Source: Prosopocoilus inquinatus
Lineage: Eukaryota > Arthropoda > Insecta > Coleoptera > Lucanidae
Direction: 5' to 3'
Length of the DNA stretch: 64,000 bases
Assembly (NCBI GenBank): GCA_036172665.1
Contig: CM069870.1
Coordinates: 62,372,212-62,436,211 of the forward strand
Positions 11,543-21,604 of this stretch are shown piece by piece. A program made the translations under genes and the position numbers. The first letter of the stretch is position 1. The number at the start of each line of letters is the position of its first letter. The notes below the pieces were generated by a model, which saw only the letters and a list, made by a program, of their open reading frames with translations, did no database searches and was not told the origin of the DNA.

Positions 11543-11760
11543 TGTTAAAGTTAATCGGACATTAAGTAGCGATACAAACTGCTAGATAGTAATCACGTTA
11601 TCTATGATAACAGAGTTAGTTATATATAAAACAATAATATAAAAACTGACATGTTTATGAAATGTATTTTTCCTTAATATAAAGTTCCTCAGTTTCTTTC
11701 TGTGTTTTCTACTGGAGTTTCGACTACGCATTGCTACATCCTGCTACCTAATTATTAATA
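11543..11760 (+). repeat. copia 3' LTR
   Basis: 218 bp, one base different from the 5' LTR. It is followed by the right GATTC duplication at 11761-11765. Confidence 0.95.
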
Positions 11761-11765
11761 GATTC

Positions 11766-12174
11766 ACATCAAATGAATCGTTCCGTTTCAGAAAGATGCG
11801 AACATACTATTCAGTTGGCATACAGAACAGTGACAGTTAATGTGGGGATCAATCGATTGCGTTCGACGACTTTCTGGTGAATTGTGAGAACGATGTTCGA
11901 AATCGATTCGATTCACGGTTAAATTGATTCCTTGCATCGAAAGAACCGAGTCGATTTGCGCACATCGATTCGTTCTTTCAATGTATCGCATGCCAAGAAT
12001 CAATTCAACTGTAAAGTGAATCGGTTTTCAACATATTTCCGAAGCGGATCAATCGATTCAATTGATGTGATGTGAAAAAGTAATTTTTGATCGATGAATT
12101 TCTACCGAATCGTTAGAAATTTTTGTGAATAATGAGAAGCAAAAAAGACTGACTGCAGATGAAGGATGTTCAAG
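11766..12174. repeat. Degenerate ATCGATT-rich repeat (right of copia)
   Basis: This continues the repeat family seen left of copia, with frequent ATCGATT and AAATCGATTC words. The first bases (CACATCAAATGAATCG) resemble part of the 163-bp tandem repeat further right. The insertion therefore hit DNA of this family. Confidence 0.5.
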
Positions 12175-12715
12175 ACCGGTTTGATTTCTTAGTTGAATCG
12201 ATTTTTTTGCAATCAATGCATCGAAAGAGTCAAATCGATTCCCATCAAGTGAATCAATTCGATTCTTTTCAACTGTAAAACGTAATATATTCTGAACACA
12301 TTCGCCAGTCTTTGTTGCCTTCCTCTTTACCCTTAAAACCGGTTTGACTTTTTGGTTGAATCGATTTTTTTGCAATCGATGCAGCGAAAGAGTCAAATCG
12401 ACTCACATCAAGTGAATCAATTCGATTCTTTTCAACTGTAAAACGTAATATATTCTGAACACATTCGCCAGTCTTTGTTGCCTTCCTCTTTACCCTTAAA
12501 ACCGGTTTGATTATTTAGTTGAATCGATTTTTTGCAATCAATGCATCGAAAGAGTCAAATCAATTCACATCAAGTGAATCAATACTTCTTTTCAACTGAA
12601 AAAACGTATTATATTCTGAACACATTCGGCAGTCTTTGTTGCCTTCCTGTTTACCCTTAAAACCGATTTGATTTTTTAGTTGAATCGATTTTTTTGCAAT
12701 CGAATTGAATTGAAA
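12175..12715. repeat. Tandem repeat, 163-bp period, about 3.3 copies
   Basis: Units start with ACCGGTTTGA or close variants at 12175, 12338, 12501 and 12662. Each contains GAATCGATTTTTT, CATCAAGTGAATCAATTC, a TATTCTGAACACATTC segment and CTTTGTTGCCTTCCT. Copies are about 90% alike by eye. No coding function is evident; it is satellite-like. Confidence 0.85.
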
Positions 12716-13930
12716 AAAATAACTGAGTAAGTCAACATTAAATATCAAGAATAAATTTCAAGGTCATCAATTTTCAATATTCTTGTGTTATCATCAAACA
12801 GCGGCCTAGGTTATCTATCCATGCCAGTGTAGCTATAAATCGCATCGATAAATTCGAGTGTATTTCTACCTATGTTTTATCGTTGCAGAAAATTGAAGAT
12901 TCATACTACTTAATAGTGGACCAAATCACTGATGGAGCTCACAAAGTGATAAAGTGGTAAGTAATTGTCTGTACGATTGGGTCTAACGGTCAAGCAAAAT
13001 GCATGCATTACTTCTTCCAGTGGCATAAACATTTACTAAATATTTCATAATTCATATTTTATATTACCGAAGTAAATTTTTGTTAATATTTATTGCGTCT
13101 ACTTTTTCCAGATTTTTTCTGTTATAAATAATCGATTGCATATCAACAATACTTTCCACGGAAAAACTGCGAATATTAAATCCTCCAGCACATCAAGCAT
13201 TTAGAAACAACTTTCAACTGATCGCAATTAATAAATAATATACCGAAATTCAGTGTAATAAGTGGTACGAATAACCTAACAATGGCCGCTGTCTGGTTAT
13301 CATTGTTACTATTGTTAATCATTTTAAGGAAGAACTGGGCCACTTCTTCTTAATACTTGCCTAATTTGTGCCCACAAACTTGCTGTTTTAAGAAGAGTAA
13401 AAAAAACTCGGCTTATGAAATAAATATGACTGCTTCTTTAGACTGAGAATAGCAACTGCACCATTTTCATATTCAATGGATGAAAGGTCTTTTAGCCTCC
13501 GATTCCGGACTCCAGATTCAAACGAGGAGAAGTTCCAGAAAGTCCAAACTTTGCTGGTAATATTTTACTTGCACACAAAACTATTTTTACAAACAAGAGG
13601 ATTTTCATAATCGTCATGTTTGGGCAGACAAGAGCCCTCATGCCGTTTTGAAGATAAGACATCAATTTCAACAATTTCTTTGGTCGTATGGGTCGGTATT
13701 TTGGTAGACCGATTCATTGGAACAGGGCCGGCCTTCTAAATGACGGGGCCCGGGTACAATAAGAACTGCGAGGCCCCTTTTTAAGCGCAATGTTATGGTC
13801 TAGAATCCGAGAGCCCCACAAGCCCTTAAAAATCCACATAATTGTTTCGTTCGTTTCAAGAACTTAAACTGACGTGTTTAAAATTGAAATTTAAGTATTT
13901 AAGTAGAATGTAAGCAGAATTCAAAAATAT
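12716..13930. other. Low-repeat interval, one possible orphan exon
   Basis: No complete gene is seen. A segment at 12889-12956 (+) has a pyrimidine-rich acceptor (ATCGTTGCAG) and a strong donor (GTGGTAAGT) bounding 22 open codons, but no partner exon was found. A 23-codon hydrophobic frame with a good start context lies at 13282-13353 (+). Near 13725-13800 a GGGCCGGCC / GGGGCCCGGG motif resembles ends of hAT-type elements. Confidence 0.35.
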
Positions 13931-13934
13931 ACAA

Positions 13935-14004
13935 ACATACAGGGTAATCAATTTAACAAAACACACCTATCTATTATTGTAAATACATGAATCACCCTGT
14001 ATAT
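13935..14004. repeat. Short inverted-repeat element with ACAGGGT ends
   Basis: ATACAGGGTAATCA at the left is mirrored by TGAATCACCCTGTAT at the right, enclosing about 40 AT-rich bases. CCCTGTA-type termini recur at several places in the window (29132, 33630, 33715, 53397), suggesting a widespread small element. Confidence 0.5.
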
Positions 14005-14239
14005 CGAAATTTTACTTTAAAATTCGATCCTTTCAGATTAAAAATTGATGTGTCCGTATGTGCTTTTTTCGTAATTTTCTACGATAAAGCCAACCATAAT
14101 TTTATCCCATAAGTACATAGTATGTGGCTGGAGAGTAACAAACACGTTTCGCTCTCAAAATTTGTGTTTCTTATCAGTGACGACTGTGAATTATTGAAAC
14201 TATTTTGCACGCAGTGTTGAGTAACTTGTGTCGTGAAAA

Positions 14240-14460
14240 TGCCTCTAACAAGAGATCAAAAAGTAGGAATGACTGCCAAGATAAAGGAAATTCTCAAGGA
14301 GATGAGGAGTACATTTCGACGTTAGTCAAACGCGTGTACGAGAAATCGGGACTGCAAAAAGAAACAACAAACAACTTGAATGAAAATAAAATATGAAGAT
14401 ATTAGTATTCGAAATAAAATTGGGATACAGGGTGCCCCGAAACGTCCAATTACTGTTCAA
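14240..14460 (+). pseudogene. LINE ORF1-like fragment, shared with 21465-21553
   Basis: A start-like ATG begins MPLTRDQKVGMTAKIKEIL, then the frame shifts and continues with TLVKRVYEKSG. This is the look of the N-terminus of a non-LTR retrotransposon ORF1. The segments AATGACTGCCAAGAT and TCAAGGAGATGAGGAGTACAT, plus GTCCAATTACTGT at the 3' end, recur in the 89-bp insert at 21465-21553. No product is expected. Confidence 0.45.
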
Positions 14461-14875
14461 TTAACAACTTTATAAGGTTAGTTATTATCTTTTGGTTTAG
14501 TTGCTCAGTGGGTGCATTGTCAATTCATTCAGAAATAAATCTGCCTACGAAGAGTAATTTAATTTATTCAAATAATCTAAACAATTCATTTGACGTAATA
14601 TTACTGGTGGAGACTTGGTTGGATAACAATATTTTTGATTCTGAAATTATAGATAATATATACACGGTTTTTAAAAGAGACAGAGCTGGCCAAAGGGGCG
14701 GAGATGTTCTTACAGCCATTCACAAAAGATTTTGTTCATCTTTGGTTTACATTGATGACATTATCGAAACATTTTATTTATCAAAACTAGAATCCATGAC
14801 GGAAGCTACTACCTAAATGTTGTGTACTTTAAGCCTAACACAACGTTAAACGATTATGAACTTTATGGACTTTAA

Positions 14876-14963
14876 TAGGGCCTATTCTGTATCGAGTACT
14901 TTAAATTTAAAGGTCTATTGCTATTGCTTTCAATTTAACATACTCGATACAGAACAGGCCCTA
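14876..14963. repeat. 88-bp MITE inside LINE A
   Basis: TAGGGCCTATTCTGTATCGA at the left is mirrored at the right by the complement of TAGGGCCTGTTCTGTATCGA. The whole unit can fold on itself. It interrupts the LINE A endonuclease region. Confidence 0.8.
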
Positions 14964-15043
14964 ATGTCCCTTATATTACAGGTAGTGACATAACATACTG
15001 TTATAATCGTCTTATATCACTGTCTAGCTTTTTTCAATTATAT

Positions 15044-15590
15044 TGTCACGATAAGGATTTAATTCTTAGCCTAAAATTAATAATTATAAAATGTAAAGGA
15101 GTCGCGACGAAATATTTCCGCGAGGAATAAAGTAGAACAATTAAGACATCAATCTTGCGAAATCTAAGCTACAAGCGGTTCACGTTTCATAACAAAACAC
15201 GCGCTATATGTGGGACAAATTAATACAACAGGTGACGAAAGGAGAACACAGAAACATGTCATAACAGTCGAATAGACAGATTTTCGCCTATATAACGTAC
15301 GGAAGAAAATGGGAAGGCAGTGGAACCCGACTCCGGTAGGCTTAGTGCCTACTGTAAGAAGGGCAGCCGCCCTCGCAGTCGAACCAGCCGTCGACTCAAG
15401 TAGGCCTAGTGCCAACTTCCCCAGGAGGATCTTCCTCACCGACGCCGTGCGGCCGCCGCCGCGTCGGGACGCTGCCCGTTCCACGGAGGCATCATCACCG
15501 ACGCCTCGCTGCCGCCACCCTCATCAGGACGCTGCCCGTTCCACGGAGGCGCCTAAAGTCCCAAAATAATACGTCGTGACGATAAGAAGG
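15044..15590 (+). repeat. 5' LTR of the non-autonomous element
   Basis: Matches the 3' LTR up to 15550. It then lacks one roughly 60-bp internal tandem unit and part of the terminal segment, consistent with a deletion between GGAGGC repeats. The exact right boundary is uncertain. GC-rich frames inside it (such as 15309-15569) are repeat translations, not genes. Confidence 0.75.
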
Positions 15591-17430
15591 GGATGCCAGG
15601 TCCATACCAAACAAGATCAAACGCAGCAAAGGAATCACCGTTTCATCCACCCATCGCAGTACAGAAGTCGGATACGAAGAAAAGGAAGTTTTTAGTCCCA
15701 AAATAGCACTCTCAAGGTCACCGAGGAAGGAAACCACCGAGCGAGAAAATGGCCAACAACAAATTCAGAAGCGTTCAACGAACATTTTGTAAGAAGTTGC
15801 ATGGAGAGACGAAACGTGTACAAGAAAGAAAACGAACAGCCTAGGTATGAAAATAATATTTATAATAATCAAGGAAATAAGAATTAGGAGCGCTGAAATA
15901 ACGAGAGTCCAGGGAAATGATGAAATGGGCGAGTTCAAAACAGCAAAATTAGAGATAGGCAGTATAATTACATAAATAGATGTAACTACCAATTTTAGAA
16001 AAAGAAGAAACTAAATAATGATCCTATGTAACATAATCTTATATGTAATACTAAGTTAAGGAAATAAGCAGCAACCAAGGGAGAATGGATACCTTCGAAG
16101 CCAGATTTCAGCATGCAGGAAAGAAAATACAATGGATAGAAGAATGGAGCAAAGAGAGAAGGAAAATTTGAAGTAATGACGGAGAAGATTAGAGACGTTT
16201 GATTTTTTTTATTGTGGTAATGCCACACAGCAACAGTTGGACGATTAAATGGCAGAAGATGATGATATCCGAAGGACTGTCAAGAAATTGACTTTCGGAC
16301 TACAGGCAGAATTACAGGAATTTGGAACCAATTCAAAAACAAGTTTGCAAGAAGTAAGGCAGTTGAAGACACAGATAGGAACATGGAAAATTCCAGCATT
16401 AAGCTATCTAACACCACACATCACAAACAAACATTCATATCTTAGGTAGCTCGATGAAGCACTCGGATATCCTGTCCACAGAAGAAGAAGATTTCGACAA
16501 GATTCCCTTGTTCCGGCCTAAATGAATAGAAAGTGCACTCATCCTCCTGGCCATTTGGACAACGTTGAAATTTTTTGTGATGAAGCCGACTTCTTGGATA
16601 CAACCTGTATACACAAACTTGTCCGGATGTATCAATTCAAACTGGAGCCTCAGGATCATCAAAATGAGTAAATCAGCAGATGAAGAAATTAAATATGTGA
16701 GTTATGCTAAGAATTGAGCATTATGTTATTTAAAGAACTGCTACAGCATTTACGGCAACGCCAGTCCACTGTTTTTAAGAGATGCACGAAGTAGTAGTAT
16801 ATGTCGCTACAATTGCATTTGTTATTATTATGATTGCTTTAAATATAATGTTGTTAAAGAGATTACTAGGCAGAAAAAGAAGAGAAGAAACTCGAAGAAA
16901 CAGGACCGGGCCATCCTGTGAAAGAAAAGGAGACGCATTAAATGGACCAAACCATAAGCTGCATCAAGGAAAAGACCCTCTGCATCGTGCCAAGTCCTCC
17001 TTGAGCCACAAGGTTGGGAAACTCCATTAGACGCTCCGAAGAAAGAAGCAATCAACATTAGAATGAGTATACGAAGATATAGAAGATATAGATATAGAAG
17101 AAAATGTGCCGTCAGAAAACCAAAACGAACATGCTCCCTGCCAAGCCAATCGTCATCCCAAATCCTGGCTGAAATACGAAACGAAGGTGAAGAAATTACC
17201 AAGGTATCATTAAATGACTTATGCTTACGTTTTATTTCAACAGAACATTGAAAAAATTAAAGGTCAAGGTGGTAAATACTATGTAATATAAGAAGTACGC
17301 GCCGCAAACTTTAGCAAACTCAACGGTTTTCTTTTTCAAGTGCAACGCGCGGGAATTGTTTCGTGACCTTACGCAACAGACAGTCTTCCGCGTGACGCGA
17401 GTTATTCTTGTGCGGGGACGCACAAGCTTA

Positions 17431-17443
17431 AAGGGGAGGGAAA
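17431..17443 (+). other. Polypurine tract of the non-autonomous element
   Basis: AAGGGGAGGGAAA directly abuts the 3' LTR start. This settles the direction of the element and the LTR boundary. Confidence 0.8.
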
Positions 17444-18061
17444 TGTCACGATAAGGATTTAATTCTTAGCCTAAAATTAATAATTATAAAATGTAAAGGA
17501 GTCGCGACGAAATATTTCCGCGAGGAATAAAGTAGAACAATTAAGACATCAATCTTGCGAAATCTAAGCTACAAGCGGTTCACGTTTCATAACAAAACAC
17601 GCGCTATATGTGGGACAAATTAATACAACAGGTGACGAAAGGAGAACACAGAAACATGTCATAACAGTCGAATAGACAGATTTTCGCCTATATAACGTAC
17701 AGAAGAAAATGGGAAGGCAGTGGAACCCGACTCCGGTAGGCTTAGTGCCTACTGTAAGAAGGGCAGCCGCCCTCGCAGTCGAACCAGCCGTCGACTCAAG
17801 TAGGCCTAGTGCCAACTTCCCCAGGAGGATCTTCCTCACCGACGCCGTGCGGCCGCCGCCGCGTCGGGACGCTGCCCGTTCCACGGAGGCATCATCACCG
17901 ACGCCTCGCTGCCGCCACCCTCATCAGGACGCTGCCCGTTCCACGGAGGCATCCTCACCGACGCCTTGCTGCCGCCACCCTCATCAGGACATCTCATCGT
18001 AATTGCTGCATCTCTCGAGACATGGTGGAGGCGCCTCGCTGTCGCAGCTAACCACGTGACA
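17444..18061 (+). repeat. 3' LTR with internal 60-bp GC-rich tandem repeat
   Basis: 618 bp. Near 17830-17990 about three units of a roughly 60-bp repeat contain CACCGACGCC, GCCGCCACCCTCATCAGGAC and CCGTTCCACGGAGGC. The 5' LTR has one unit fewer. The LTR ends CCACGTGACA. Confidence 0.85.
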
Positions 18062-18071
18062 ATATTTTTGA

Positions 18072-18085
18072 AATCGTTTAATAAT
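18072..18085. repeat. Target duplication of LINE B, left copy
   Basis: AATCGTTTAATAAT here is repeated exactly at 19827-19840. The pair flanks LINE B and proves it inserted into LINE A. Confidence 0.85.
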
Positions 18086-19826
18086 AATAATAAAAATAAT
18101 AGTTTTATTGATCCGACAAAAGAGAGTACAAATACACAAAAAAAAGAAAAACTTAAATGTAACATAGAATTCATGTGTACAATATCTAACTAAAAGAAAT
18201 TACTTAATTTGCGGATCAAAAGGCAGTAGGTTCAGTTGATATAAGCATATAACAACTGCTCTGCCACCTACCCCTTCCTAAGCTAAAGCTTTAAACTAAA
18301 TATAAATGTACTAACTAAAAAAAAACAACAAAAAAACAGTTAAAGAAATAAGTGTATGTAATAAGTAATGGCGAAGAATGGAAAGATGACACTTAAAAGG
18401 AAATTGAAAACGCCCGTTATTAAAGTGTGACAAATACGTGTGCCTCGCTCTTCATTTGCACAGTCGCAAACCATTGCTATTTTATTGTTATCATTGCTGC
18501 GACCTCAAAAGTTCCCTAACTGCCGTTCTGAAATTGGAATAAGAAATCGGAGTAAGAGTAAAATTTAAGCGGAGTGAATTTAAGTATTTTGCTATTGTAA
18601 AAGTAAAAGAGCGCTCGAAAGTTGTGGTTCTGTGAAATGGAGGAGTCAGTAAGCCTTTGCTGCGCACGTTAATGTTGTGCACATCAGTCCGAAATGAGAT
18701 CTTATTGTAAAGATACTCCGGAGCTTTTTTATGCAAAATTTTAAAATACAAAGAGATAGAATGAAATTTTCTGCAGTTAGACATATTGAGACAACCAAGC
18801 CAGTTCAGAGTGTGGGATATATGTTAACCCTTTCTAATCCCAAAGATAAATCTAAGACAGGAATTTTGGAGAACTTGAATTCTTTTTACGTCCCTGCCAG
18901 CTAAACAGGGGCCGTAAACGTTGTCGCAGAAATTGAACAACGAAAGAACCAGCGCATCACAAAAAGTTTTGCGAGTATTGCAGGAAAGTAAATTTCTGCT
19001 GCTGTATAAGATTTTAAGGATGCCGTAAGCTCGATTAATCAGACAAGATACATGCGAAGTGAATCTTAGATCACAGCCAAGAGTCAAACCCAGGTTTTTA
19101 GATGAGGAAATGACAGGTAAAGTAAAATTATTTGTATGTATATTAAAAGTATTTTGAATGGAATCGCGTTGTTTACGTGGACCAAAGACCATGATTTTAC
19201 ATTTTTCGGAATTGACAGATAAACAGTGTTTTTCGGAAATTCTAATTAAAGCATTTAGATCGTTATTTATTAAGTTACAGTTGAGCTCAGCATTTATTGC
19301 ATTAAAAGTATGGTAAAGTTGCGTGTCGTCTGCGTACATATGGTATTTGCAAGTTTTTAAAACTTCAATTAGGTGACTGGTATAAATTGAGTACAGTAGA
19401 GGGCCTAAAATTGAACCTTGGCGTACGCCACGAGTAAGCGACAAAGGAGTAGAAATCGGTTCGTCTAAACGCACATATTGAGACCTATTTGACAAATATT
19501 CAGAGAACAATTTTATAGCTTTGGTTTGAAGTCCAATAAAGTGAAGTAAAGCTAGCATCATCGCGTAATTAATCGAATCAAACACTTTAGAATAGTCTAA
19601 TAAAATCAAAACAGTGATTTTTCCTTCATCAACTCCGTGTAAAATGTCATCTGTAATATGCGCCAAGGCGGTAGCACAGTTAAAACCTTTACGGAAGCCG
19701 GACCGAAACCTAGGTAAAATATTATTTTGCTCTAAATGATCTCTCAGTTGCCTATCTATAATTTTTTCTAATAATTTTGAGAGAATGGGCAATAGGCTGA
19801 TAGGTCTAAGATCGTTCAAATTATGT
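18086..19826 (-). mobile_element. LINE B, 5'-truncated non-LTR retrotransposon
   Basis: A minus-strand copy ending in a (TTA)n-type tail at 18086-18110. It is flanked by the 14-bp AATCGTTTAATAAT duplication and truncated at its 5' end within the reverse transcriptase. This is the usual product of target-primed reverse transcription. Confidence 0.88.
18491..19819 (-). pseudogene. LINE B reverse transcriptase, one stop codon
   Basis: The frame from 19819 down to 18491 encodes reverse transcriptase motifs: LRPISLLPILSKLLEKII, SGFRKGFNCATAL, LILLDYSKVFDSI, GVRQGSILGPLLYSIY, the catalytic MYADDTQLY, and NSEKCKIM. A C-terminal region follows (APEYLYNKISFR). A single in-frame TAA at 18824-18826 splits an otherwise open frame, and the N-terminal endonuclease is missing through 5' truncation. 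The element is much better preserved than LINE A, hence younger, but cannot move by itself. Confidence 0.9.
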
Positions 19827-21464
19827 AATCGTTTAATAATGTGTTAAATTATATTGGATCTTATTTGTTCTGATGTCACTGTTTCTGTTAGTTCAACTGA
19901 TGCACCCTTGGTTCCAGCTGATGCGTATCACCCGGTGCCAAACATAACTTTATTAACTTATGCTCGACCTACTTATTCATTGCAAAATAATAAATTTGTT
20001 GAATACAATTATGCTAATGCAAACTTTTGGTCATTTGTCAAGAGTAAGAATATTAATTTATATTGATTCTACACTTTCAGATAACAAAGACATCGCAAAT
20101 TGATTTGCGTCTTACTTTGAAAGTGTATACGATGTACAACCTTTATAATATAACGTAAATTTTTCAAATATTAAAGCAGGTAATGATATTTCTATCGGAG
20201 AAATGAGAGATGACTATGTCAAACTCGGAATAAAGAGAGTAAAAGCAAAAAAGTTTGCTGGAGTCAATGACATTGATGTTGTGCGTTATTAACTAATTCA
20301 CTAAAATATATGTATATTTAATCTATGACTACAATCCAATGCAATGTCCAACTATCGACCAATCTCTATATTATCAGTAATATCAAAAATTTTTTAACAA
20401 ATTATGTACAATAAAATTTTTGCACAAGTTAAATCTAAAACAGCTCTTGAACAGCATGGGTTCAATTGCGGAAGATCTGTAGAATCCAATTTGCAGCTTT
20501 TTTCAGACGACCTACCAAAGGTAATCGAAGCTGGACATCAAGTAGATATTATTTTTACAGACTTTTCGAAAGCCTTCGGTAGAGTCAATCATGACATCAT
20601 CGCTCTACAAGAGAAGGTGACCAAGTCCACCGATCCTAATTGTGAGTTATTAGAATTTTAATATTAGCTTATGATTATAAAATCAATTATTTTACGTCAG
20701 GTTAGTTTATATTGATTTTTATGAACAATAGAGTTTCTAGAATATGTATTTTAAATTAAAAAAGATTGAATGTAAGCTACTTGGGCATTAAAAACTAAAA
20801 AATGTAAAATTTTGGACTTGGCCACCTTCTCTTGTAGACCAACGATATATTGTTAAAGAAGTTAAATTCCTTCGGTTTTTCAAATAAATTAGTCACCTGC
20901 TTTGGTTTTTCCTTACATAATACACGTCAGTTTGTCTTTTACAAAGGTGCATTTTCGAATGTTTTCAAAGTTACACCGGGTGTTCCCCATCGAAGCAACT
21001 TGGGGCCTCTTTCATTTTTAATTTTCATAAATGATATTGTACTTGCTATAAACGACTCCAAGTGCTTGCTCTTTGCGAATAATTGTAAAATTTATATAAA
21101 AAAATTACTACTGTTAATGATTCCTTGCTTTTACAATACGATATCAATAACGTATCTGGTTGGTGTATTAATAACAAGTTACCGTTAAACATAAGTAAGT
21201 GCTCTATTATCTCTTTTACTAGAAATAGATATCCAATTATTTACGACTGTAAGGTAAGTAAAATATCTCTGCCACGCAAATCCTCGAGTAAAGACCTCGG
21301 AGATACTTTTTATTATAATTTTTGGTTTTCCGAACACATTCAAAATATCTGTAATGATGCATTTAGAAATTTTGGTTTTATTAAAACGCAATACAAAAAA
21401 AATCTCTAGTTTACTCCCAATTATTTCCTTATATAATGCACTGGCTCGCTCTAAGTTAGAATTT

Positions 21465-21553
21465 GTCTCTCAAAAAGAAGCAATGACTGCCAAGATCAAG
21501 GAAATTCTCAAGGAGATGAGGAGTACATATAGGGTGTCCGTCCAATTACTGTA
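21465..21553 (+). mobile_element. 89-bp SINE-like insert with 16-bp target duplication
   Basis: CTCTAAGTTAGAATTT occurs at 21449-21464 and again at 21554-21569, bracketing 89 bp inserted into LINE A. The insert shares CAATGACTGCCAAGAT, AAGGAGATGAGGAGTACAT and GTCCAATTACTGT with 14240-14460 but lacks the middle. The long duplication implies retrotransposition of a short, internally deleted transcript. Confidence 0.75.
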
Positions 21554-21604
21554 CTCTAAGTTAGAATTTACCATACTTGCATATTCAAGATGTGATCTGA
21601 CATA

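Larger units (their letters stand above)
7023..11760 (+). mobile_element. Full-length Ty1/copia LTR retrotransposon
   Basis: This 4,738-bp element has 218-bp LTRs at 7023-7240 and 11543-11760. They differ at only one position (A at 7031, T at 11551). A GATTC target duplication flanks it, with a primer-binding site after the 5' LTR, a polypurine tract before the 3' LTR, and one uninterrupted gag-pol frame. Near-identical LTRs plus an intact frame indicate very recent insertion and possible activity. The LTR begins TGTTA and ends TAATA rather than the usual TG...CA. Confidence 0.96.
15044..18061 (+). mobile_element. Young non-autonomous LTR retrotransposon (3.0 kb)
   Basis: The element begins TGTCACG and ends CGTGACA and is flanked by an ATAT duplication (15040-15043 and 18062-18065). 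The 5' LTR (15044 to about 15590) and 3' LTR (17444-18061) share 507 bp at constant offset 2,400 with one mismatch (15301 G, 17701 A). A polypurine tract lies at 17431-17443. The interior has no protease, reverse transcriptase or integrase. It has only short frames, including one with a membrane-spanning stretch (16782-17030, VVVYVATIAFVIIMIALNIM) where an envelope-like gene would lie. It must therefore depend on another element's enzymes. The LTRs are far more GC-rich than the surroundings. Confidence 0.88.
14508..21604 (+). pseudogene. Old degenerate LINE A, split by four insertions
   Basis: Endonuclease and reverse-transcriptase remnants lie in order on the plus strand: VILLVETWLDN and QRGGDVL at 14508-14816; the endonuclease C-terminal part (LDLICSDVTV, DAYHPVP) at 19854-20066; and reverse transcriptase pieces at 20404-20661 (IIFTDFSKAF), 20850-21188 (VTPGVPHRSNLGPL) and 21125-21409 (NNKLPLNISKC). 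Many stops and frameshifts separate them, and the active-site YADD is lost (FANN). The element is interrupted by a MITE (14876-14963), an LTR element (15044-18061), LINE B (18086-19826) and an 89-bp insert (21465-21553). Removing these joins the flanking reading frames, so the pieces come from one ancestral copy. It cannot encode a working protein. Confidence 0.8.

Noticed and set aside
15309..15569. GC-rich open frames in the LTRs (15309-15569, 17709-18051 and antisense)
   Set aside because: They are translations of a 60-bp tandem repeat inside an LTR, present twice at 2,400 bp offset, in several frames on both strands.
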